From: Podospora comata
Lineage: Eukaryota; Ascomycota; Sordariomycetes; Sordariales; Podosporaceae
Assembly (NCBI GenBank): GCA_017354895.1
Contig: CP071498.1
Location: forward strand, 930,001 to 994,000
Direction of reading: 5' to 3'
Length of the DNA: 64,000 bases
The notes beneath the pieces are model-generated. The model made no database searches, was not told the DNA's origin, and worked only from the letters and a program-made list of their open reading frames with translations. Below are positions 57,500 to 64,000 of this stretch, one piece after another; positions within the stretch are counted from its first letter, which is position 1, and every line of letters starts with the position of its first letter. Both the position numbers and the translations under genes were made by a program.

Positions 57500-57800
57500 T
57501 GATGCGGGATTCGTACATCAAAACGGGGGGTTTGGCGTTTAGCGTTTGGTAATCATGGGGGTTTGGGGTTGTTTAATAGTATAGGACATAACTAGATTGC
57601 AGGTGCATAAGCGCATTTTTATGATGCTTCAGTGGTCTTGATTGTAAAATAGATAGATGGAGGCTCTGATTGTGGTTGAACTTTGTACTGAACAATCTAA
57701 ATATCCCAACTACAACCCAAGCTGGTATCTAGTCTAAACCTTTCCATTCAACAGCCACCGACCCAGATACAAGTCTCTCTCTCTTTCTATTCCGCCTATC

Positions 57801-57826
<26 letters not shown>
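57500..57826. other. Convergent 3' flanks of CUS1 and ORC5
   Basis: Short spacer between converging genes. Its right end is an ATT microsatellite that runs into the ORC5 stop codon. Confidence 0.7.

Positions 57827-57831
<5 letters not shown>
57801..57831. repeat. (TTA)n microsatellite containing the ORC5 stop codon
   Basis: On the ORC5 strand this reads as nine in-frame TAA triplets followed by TAG, so the gene ends in ten consecutive stop codons. Confidence 0.95.
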
Positions 57832-57833
<2 letters not shown>

Positions 57834-59367
57834 ACCAACCACTCCTCCACCTCAACCCCAACCGACCTCCCCAACCCCCTAACCACCTCCCACCCGACCG
57901 CAACCCTCCACTTGCCCCCCAAATCCGTCACATCCCCCCCTCCCCCGACCTTGACCAACAGCCTCAAGCTCGCCAGCGTGGCGATGCTCATATAAATATC
58001 ATTATCCAACCCTTGTTCCCCCTCAACGATCCCATTTTTGATCCTCCCTCCACTAGCCGGATCCCACTCTGTGCGTACAGCCATAAATATAGCCAGCATC
58101 CTCTCCAAAACAAACGCGTGCGCCCCCAGCAGCTTCCTTGCAATCTTGCGGTGTTGAGACCCGTTTTTTCTTGCTCGACCCCCGGTAAACCCACCCCGAC
58201 GACGTTTACGCCCGTGGTGAAAAGTGGAAAAGAGGGTGAGGTCTGATTTAGTCGGGTTGTGAGAGGCGAGGTAGGCTGATAGAAGCAAAAAGCGGGCGGT
58301 GGTAGGGAGGAGGGTGGCGAGGTCGGTTGTTTTGATGGTGGGATTGGGGGTGGTGGTGGTGGTGGGAGGAGAAAGGGAGAGGGTTGGGTCGAGGAGGGAT
58401 TCATCCTGGAAGTGAACCCTCGCTAGGACGATTAATTTGGAAAATTCTTTCACGGTGTGGGTTCGGGCGAGGATGGGTTGGATGAATTTTGGCCAGAGGG
58501 TTCGGCTTGCTTGGGTTAGGGAGGGGAGGGTGCGGGAGGCGGGGCGGGAGAGGGAGTCGTGGAGGGCGGAGAGGAAGCGGGTGTAGAGGTCGAGGGTTTC
58601 GGTTGGGGTTGTTGAGGGGGTGATGGGGGGGGGAGGGGAGAGGGAGAGGATGGTGATGAATTCGGGTTTGGTGTAGGTTGGGAAATGGAGGTTGGGGGTG
58701 AAGGTTGTGAGGAGTTTGTTTGGGGGTGGGGAGGTGAGGATGAAGAGGGTTGTTAGAGAGGGGATCTAGGGGGTGTTAGTGGGTGGCTATACCAGAAGTG
58801 AGGATAGGGGGTGGTAAAGGGAGGGGCTTACAATCTCTGATAGTCTTGCTAGTGCTGGGAGGAGGGTGTGAGGTGCCTCTCGTTGATGGTCGATGCCGTC
58901 AAATACAAGGACGAACCGGAACCCATCTGGCCGTTTGGTGTACCTGAGCATCTTGGAGAGCTCGACGGTCAACTGTGAGACTGACTCGCACCTTGGGGCG
59001 ACGGCCTCCCATTCCACGGCGGCGGCCACCTTGCCCACGACTGTCTCGTACAGATGGCGAGCTGTGATACATTCTATCGAGTTGACAATGGCGTGTTTAA
59101 ACGAGTCCCCGTCAAGGCTGGCCAAGAGGGCGGTTGTGATGGCAGATTTGCCTGTTGCTTCGGTACCATAGACTACCAGATTCCGACATGGTGCTGAGCT
59201 GGGCTTTGCTTGTTAACTCGGTGTTCAGATCCTAGCTCTCCTATGTGAGATGCTCTTACATTCAAAAGTGTAGCTAGTGCTCTGATCTGGGGCTCTCTGC
59301 AAGGAAACTGTTTGGTAATGAGGCTGAGCCTGAGCTCGTCAGGGAGCTCGAATATTGGTACAGTCAT
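57827..59367 (-). CDS. ORC5: Origin recognition complex subunit 5
   Basis: AAA+ subunit of the origin recognition complex, which marks replication origins and loads the MCM helicase. Three exons, 59367-59260, 59203-58832 and 58765-57827, give 472 residues. The start is at MTVPIFELPDELRL. The conserved FPCREPQIRALATLLN is in exon 1. Walker A follows the first intron (YGTEATGKS, Lys55), and a Walker B-like FRFVLVFDGID is in exon 2. The winged-helix/ORC5 C-terminal part includes LGAHAFVLERMLAIF and YMSIATLASLRLLVK. Intron 1 is 56 nt (GTAAGA; the acceptor must be AAAG|CCC for the frame to hold) and intron 2 is 66 nt (GTAAGC, CCTAG). The region 58320-58700 is very Pro/Thr-rich. Codon use shifts from C-ending to G-rich within exon 3. 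Confidence 0.92.
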
Positions 59368-60074
59368 TGTCTGAAGTCTCCAACGATCCCCTTCACGATC
59401 AATTGACTTTTTACTTCTAAAAGAAGTGGTAATTTGTTTGGGCTGTCGCACTAGAGATGGCCGTTACAAGGTGCCAACGCGTCGGCGCGTTTGTTGAAGG
59501 TGGTGTCAGTGCGCTGCCAGCCCGCCTACCTAATCCCAGCCAGGCGATGGCCTACCATCCGGCTCCACTTGTTCCAGGCTGTCGGCTGCGGGGTGCTGTA
59601 ACGCGGGTGCTTGCCAGTGCCCGGGAGCCCGAACGTTTCTATTGGAGATCATCAATGAGAAGACATTCACCAAATCCCAGGAATCTTCAGCACCCAACAG
59701 AGCCATGGGGTAAGTGTTTCACATAGGTCAGCAGAGAAGAAGATCGATCTAATGTGCAGAATAGATCGTAGTATTTCTCCGCGTTCCATCTCCATGGGGC
59801 CACAGGGCACAGAGCCGAATAACTAGCCGAGTGCTATCCTTGAAATTGCCCTTCCCCAACTTTGCAGCGGGACTAGACCCAGCTGAGGTTGCGGTGATGT
59901 GCAGCGCCAACCAACGGAGCCTCTTGGCCTTCCCAGGTGCCGTCGTGCCGCCATGAGAATCGCGGGGGCCCCGAACTTTCTCTGGCTGGCCGGATCCAAG
60001 AGAATCGATATGCGGGTTGCAACCTCCGGAGAACTCTAGCTGGGAGGAACAAGATTCCAAGTGTCCGTTCCATC
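59368..60074. other. Divergent promoter region of ORC5 and the Zn2Cys6 gene
   Basis: The frame of the downstream factor is open from 59937, but the segment 59937-60074 does not look coding. I see nothing else in it. Confidence 0.5.
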
Positions 60075-61940
60075 ATGAAAAAGCAACATCAAAACGTGAC
60101 GATGCCCTCCACGGCGCAGACACCACTTCCAAGCAACCAACCCCAACCTTATATTCGCCGTCTCCCCACCCTCCAACCAAAGGCCGATCTGGAGCGTGAC
60201 CGGGACCGTGAACGACAACTCCAGGAGGGCCCGCCGCCGAGAGGGGGTAGTGGACCCGGCGACGGAAACACCATGAGCTCGTCGACGCCATCAGCTTCAT
60301 CGTCTTCAGCATCCGGTGGTGTTGTCGAGAAACCCTACCACGCAAAACGCCCGCACAAAAAGAGCAGGACCGGCTGTCGGAACTGCAAGTCCAGAAAAGT
60401 CAAATGTGACGAAGCAAAGCCGTCATGTCGTGCCTGTACCGCCAGGAACGATCGATGCGTGTACCCAGTCATCACACCAACAGCAACCGCCGCGGCGGGA
60501 GCTCGCAATCGCGGGGCAGCTAACAGCAGCAGCTCAGCTGTTGTTGCGACGACTCCCGCTCGCCGACGAGCTCTGGCTCCGGTTCAGGAGCCCGAGTTCA
60601 TCCCCATGGAGCGCGATGACCTCGAGATGAGGCTCCTCTGGATCTACACCAACAACACTTACACGTCCTACTCCTCTGGGCCTTTCCGGCACCGCATGGT
60701 TGACCACGTCCTCAGGGCCGACGTGATCCAGCACGCGTTCGCCCACCCGTTCCTGATGAACACCTGCCTTGCCATGGCAGCTCAACACATTAACCGGGCG
60801 GGCGGCCGTCCCGACATGCATATCCCACCTTCCAAGGAGCTCACCTACCGGGTCAAGGCCCTGGAGAGCTTCAGAAAAGCAGTCGAAAAGGCCGAAGCGT
60901 CGACCTACCCGGCCCTCATCGCCTGCGCATACCTCCTCACCGGTCTGTCAACATACATGTTCCGCAACAACAACGACAGTCCAACCTCCCTCGTGATCCT
61001 CGACTGGATGACAATCTGGCGAGGCATCGGCGCCATCATCGACGTCACCAAACTGCCCACCCTAGCCCAGTCCGGTCTTCTCCCCATCATCTTCCGCCCC
61101 GACATCGACATGAAAACTTCCATCAGCCACTGCCCCGTCTACCTCCTCGACCTAGCCAACACCCAAGACCCCCTCGACACCCCCTTTCTAGCCGGCTACC
61201 GAGAATGCCTCCAAGTCCTCGGGTCAGTCTACGAAGAACTCCGACGCTCCGGCCACAACAGCCACATGTTCATCTGGCGCGTCATGACCTTCTTCACCTT
61301 TCTCGGCCGAGAATTCGTCACTTCAGCCCACCACCGCCGCCCCCCAGCCCTGACCATGATCGCGCACTACCTCGCCCTCACAACCATCATCTCAGACAGA
61401 GTCTGGTGGCTGCAGGACATGGCCCCCCACCAAATCCCCCGCATCTTCAACATTATCGCCGGCATGGGACCCCCCCACACCGCTCTGGATCGAACCCTCC
61501 CCTTGGATATCCCAATCCGCTGTCTGGACCCCATGACCAACGACGAAAGATCTAGACTTGTACTTCAAGACCCGGACTGGGTCCATCCTCCCGATCATAC
61601 TGGGGAAATGCCTGTTACTTACGACAGCGCGGAAAGGGAGTACCTCAATACCAAAATGTTGCGAGGACAGTCAAGGTCTCCGTCTGTTTCTTCCCCTCCT
61701 CCGCTGAGTGCGGCGGGGTCGTCGGAACCGCCTAGCCCGCCGGCTCAGAGGAAGGAGGTGGTGGCGTTGTATACAAAGGATGAGCTGATTATCCGGCCGG
61801 AGGATGGGCAGGAGAAGGGGGTGCAGTATAAGCATTTGGAGGGGGCGTATTATGCTGTTGATGGGGTGAGGGTGACGGATACAGAGTTTTATAGGGCGAT
61901 GGGGTTGGAGAAGGGTGGGGGGACGATTACGGAGATGTGA
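60075..61940 (+). CDS. Zn(II)2Cys6 transcription factor (Upc2-like arrangement)
   Basis: Fungal-specific regulator. With the start at 60075 it has 621 residues; ATG at 60102 is an equally possible start. The zinc cluster is complete: Cys101, 104, 111, 118, 121 and 128 (C-x2-C-x6-C-x6-C-x2-C-x6-C), preceded by a basic patch (AKRPHKKSRTG) and followed by CVYPV. The KKSRTGCRNCKSRKVKCDE form is typical of the sterol-regulator (Upc2/Ecm22) branch and of many related uncharacterised factors. The middle (about 190-510) is a helical regulatory domain (FRHRMVDHVLRADVIQHAF, MAAQHINRAGG, RVWWLQDMAPHQIPRIF) of the fungal transcription factor type. The C-terminus is Ser/Pro-rich, then acidic. No intron was seen. 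Target genes are unknown; proximity to ORC5 is not evidence of a link. Confidence 0.92.
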   Translation: MKKQHQNVTMPSTAQTPLPSNQPQPYIRRLPTLQPKADLERDRDRERQLQEGPPPRGGSGPGDGNTMSSSTPSASSSSASGGVVEKPYHAKRPHKKSRTGCRNCKSRKVKCDEAKPSCRACTARNDRCVYPVITPTATAAAGARNRGAANSSSSAVVATTPARRRALAPVQEPEFIPMERDDLEMRLLWIYTNNTYTSYSSGPFRHRMVDHVLRADVIQHAFAHPFLMNTCLAMAAQHINRAGGRPDMHIPPSKELTYRVKALESFRKAVEKAEASTYPALIACAYLLTGLSTYMFRNNNDSPTSLVILDWMTIWRGIGAIIDVTKLPTLAQSGLLPIIFRPDIDMKTSISHCPVYLLDLANTQDPLDTPFLAGYRECLQVLGSVYEELRRSGHNSHMFIWRVMTFFTFLGREFVTSAHHRRPPALTMIAHYLALTTIISDRVWWLQDMAPHQIPRIFNIIAGMGPPHTALDRTLPLDIPIRCLDPMTNDERSRLVLQDPDWVHPPDHTGEMPVTYDSAEREYLNTKMLRGQSRSPSVSSPPPLSAAGSSEPPSPPAQRKEVVALYTKDELIIRPEDGQEKGVQYKHLEGAYYAVDGVRVTDTEFYRAMGLEKGGGTITEM

Positions 61941-62949
61941 ATGGGGTTGTGGTTTGTGTTGAATATTCTTCTTTCTTTTGATACCCCTTTTTTTCTTTTC
62001 TTCTTCTGTATATACACATTATTACTTCTTTTCTGGCGAAAGGTTAACTTGGGCCAGTAGCTAATTTTGTTTAGAGGACATGTTCTTTTTTTTAAACAAA
62101 ACCCATGAGTTGGCAGTGAGAGAAACGATCTATGTATATCGCCTTTATGTGTTGACCGGATTAAAGCGTCAAAAGGCAATGCCGCCGCGTGGGTAGCTGA
62201 AATTTTATAAAACCCAACGAAGGAAGGTTAGGGGAACCCAAAAGACATAGACTTGAATATCCAAAACGTGAATCAATCATGATAAACGACCTCTCCTACC
62301 CAAACCAAGTAAGTCTCCCTATTTCTCGCCTCGCTCTCCGTCTCGCCGCCTCCGATACCTAGTCATTCGAATCTGCGCTCACAAACACCCCTTCCAGAAG
62401 AAAATGCATGTAACCTTCTTATCAGACTCTATCTCACCCAGCACAACCCAACCACCACACTTGACATCCCATCGATATCACCAATCCTGTTTCTAAATCA
62501 CAAGAAATACCTCACCCAAATACCACTCATGTCATTACTCATACCGTAAAATACCAAATCATCAACATCATTCAATTGTGTACCCAACCCTTCCCCCCCC
62601 TATTCTAACATCTAACATACACACAACCCCCTCCCAAAAACCAAACCAAAGCTATGATCTCAAGAAACAAAAGAAAACAATTATTTTAATGCACACACAT
62701 TCCAATCCATTACCCTATCCCATGCATCTTGCCTGTGTAATCCTCTTGCCTCACTCACGTTTCTTTTTTTCTCATTACCAAAAAAAAAGGAAAAATAAGA
62801 AAAAAAGGACGATTGCTTCATTCAAGAGACACTTCAAAAAAAGTTTATACATGTACATTAGGGAGACACAAAAAAACCGTAGTTTTCTCCCCCACCTCTG
62901 TTTACCCTCCCGCCCTTTCATTTACAAAACACCCCCCCATTCAAAAGAC
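61941..62949. other. Convergent 3' flanks of the Zn2Cys6 gene and KGD1
   Basis: AT-rich, with T runs after the stop of the factor gene and many A/C-rich stretches (62450-62940) that are probably KGD1 3' untranslated sequence. An open frame on the plus strand running into the KGD1 region is an antisense shadow. Confidence 0.6.
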
Positions 62950-64000
62950 TTACTCGCCCTTGAGCTTGTCCTGAGTCACGGTAAAAGCGCTCTCCAAAAG
63001 ATCCTGCTCCTCCTTGGTGTGCGACGACTTGAGACCGGTGGCCACCGACGCGCTGGGGTTGCGGCCGGCGTACATCACGTGCTTGCGGTCATGGTGCTGC
63101 GTGCTGTTGAGCAGAGTCTCGATGCGAGGCTGAGTGTAGCTCCAAGCACCAGCGTTGAGAGGCTCCTCCTGCGCCCAGACGATGGTCTTGGCGTTAGGGT
63201 ACTGGTCGAGGTTCTCGCGGAGCTGCTCCCAGGGGAAGGGGTGGAGCTGCTCGATGCGGGTGATGGCAACGTTGTCGATCTTGTTGTCGGCGCGGTACTT
63301 GTGAAGACCGGCATAGACCTGGCCAGAGCAGAGGATGACGCGGTCAATCTCCTCGGGAGCCTTGATCTCGCCAGACTGGTGGGCTGGGTCGGGGATGATC
63401 CACTGGAACTGGGTCTCGCCAATGAACTCCTCAATGTTGGAGCGGGCGAGAGGATGACGGAGGAGAGCCTTGGAGAAGAAGAGGATGAGGGCTAGACGGA
63501 AAGGTTAGCACGGATGGCCATGCAAGACGGACGGAACGGACAGGGTTCAACTTACGCTTCCGGAATTGCCGGTTCATCTGGCGACGGAGAATGTGGAACA
63601 AGTTGGCGGGGGTGGTCATGTAGGCAACCTGCATGTTGCAGTCCTGGTGCTGGCGGTCGAGCTTCTCGGCCGAGGGGTAGAGGCGAGGATCCTCGTTGCA
63701 GAGCTGGAGGAAACGCTCGAGACGGCCGGAAGAGTGCTCAGGACCCTGACCATCGTAACCGTGGGGCAGGGACACGACAAGGCCGGTACGCTGCATCCAC
63801 TTGGTCTCACCAGAGGCGATGAACTGATCAAAGACGACCTGGGCATTGTTGGCGAAATCACCGAACTGCGCCTCCCACATGACGAAACCGTTAGGGTCGG
63901 TGAGAGAGTAACCGTACTCAAAGCCAAGAGCACCGTACTCGCTCAGAGAGGAGTTGGAGATGACAAATTTGCCCTGGTCCTTGCCGACGTGCTGGAGAGG
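62950..64000 (-). CDS. KGD1: 2-oxoglutarate dehydrogenase E1, C-terminal part
   Basis: Thiamine-diphosphate-dependent E1 component of the mitochondrial 2-oxoglutarate dehydrogenase complex in the TCA cycle. Only the C-terminal part is in the window; the gene continues past 64000. Exons 64000-63556 and 63491-62950 are joined by a 64-nt intron (GTAAGT donor, GCTAAC branch, TCTAG acceptor), restoring [19 protein letters not shown]. Clear family blocks are [53 protein letters not shown] and, near the end, [12 protein letters not shown] and [13 protein letters not shown]. The protein ends TQDKLKGE. Codons are strongly biased to C-ending ones over the whole visible part, as expected for a highly expressed gene. 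Confidence 0.97.

Noticed and set aside
62578-63495. 305-codon plus-strand frame at the right end
   Set aside because: The second half is antisense to KGD1 and the first half is A/C-rich 3' flank.
1-64000. A secondary-metabolite or defence gene cluster
   Set aside because: The genes are unrelated housekeeping functions with conserved orthologues; one Zn2Cys6 factor alone does not make a cluster.

Overview
This is nuclear DNA of a filamentous ascomycete, most likely a sordariomycete of the order Sordariales (inference). The evidence is short introns (mostly 51-76 nt, with GTAAGT/GTATGT-like donors and branch sites just upstream of the acceptor), a Zn(II)2Cys6 transcription factor, spaced single-gene units on both strands, and proteins with clear fungal orthologues. 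I see no bacterial operon, CRISPR array, viral relic or recognisable transposon, and no gene cluster with an obviously shared pathway. Most of the window is conserved housekeeping genes.

Layout, left to right. 1-1251: 3' part of the TFIIH helicase RAD3/XPD. 5226-8009: RTP1/TANGO6-type RNA polymerase II import factor, with a GC-AG intron. 8284-10114: AT-hook nuclear protein whose C-terminus resembles a RAD51-binding peptide. 11064-14087: DDHD-domain phospholipase. 15345-19406: Ulp1-type SUMO protease. 19407-23368: a gene-poor stretch with two doubtful relics. 23369-25318 (-): RGS-domain regulator interrupted by an in-frame TAG. 25319-35597: a desert of about 10 kb with no supportable gene. 35598-42189 (-): MMS22/Mus7 replication-repair scaffold. 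43426-44269: cytochrome c oxidase subunit 5. 46189-48283: mitochondrial FAD glycerol-3-phosphate dehydrogenase. 48671-48742 (-): tRNA-Trp(CCA). 49157-52441: large mitochondrial AAA ATPase. 52970-54854 (-): SLY41-type transporter. 55590-57499: SF3b subunit 2 (CUS1). 57827-59367 (-): ORC5. 60075-61940: Zn2Cys6 regulator. 62950-64000 (-): 3' part of 2-oxoglutarate dehydrogenase E1.

Two loose themes recur: genome maintenance (RAD3, MMS22, ORC5, ULP1 and possibly the AT-hook protein) and mitochondrial metabolism (COX5, GUT2, the AAA ATPase, KGD1). They look like ordinary neighbours rather than one system. The signals most worth a second look are the sharp C-rich to G-rich switch in synonymous codon choice inside many genes, a WDFPGSS peptide shared by MMS22 and the AT-hook protein, the RAD51AP1-like tail of that protein, the TAG inside the RGS gene, a stop codon embedded in a TAA microsatellite at the end of ORC5, and the very long intergenic desert. 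Gene models below were spliced by eye; intron ends were accepted only where the reading frame and protein similarity both held.
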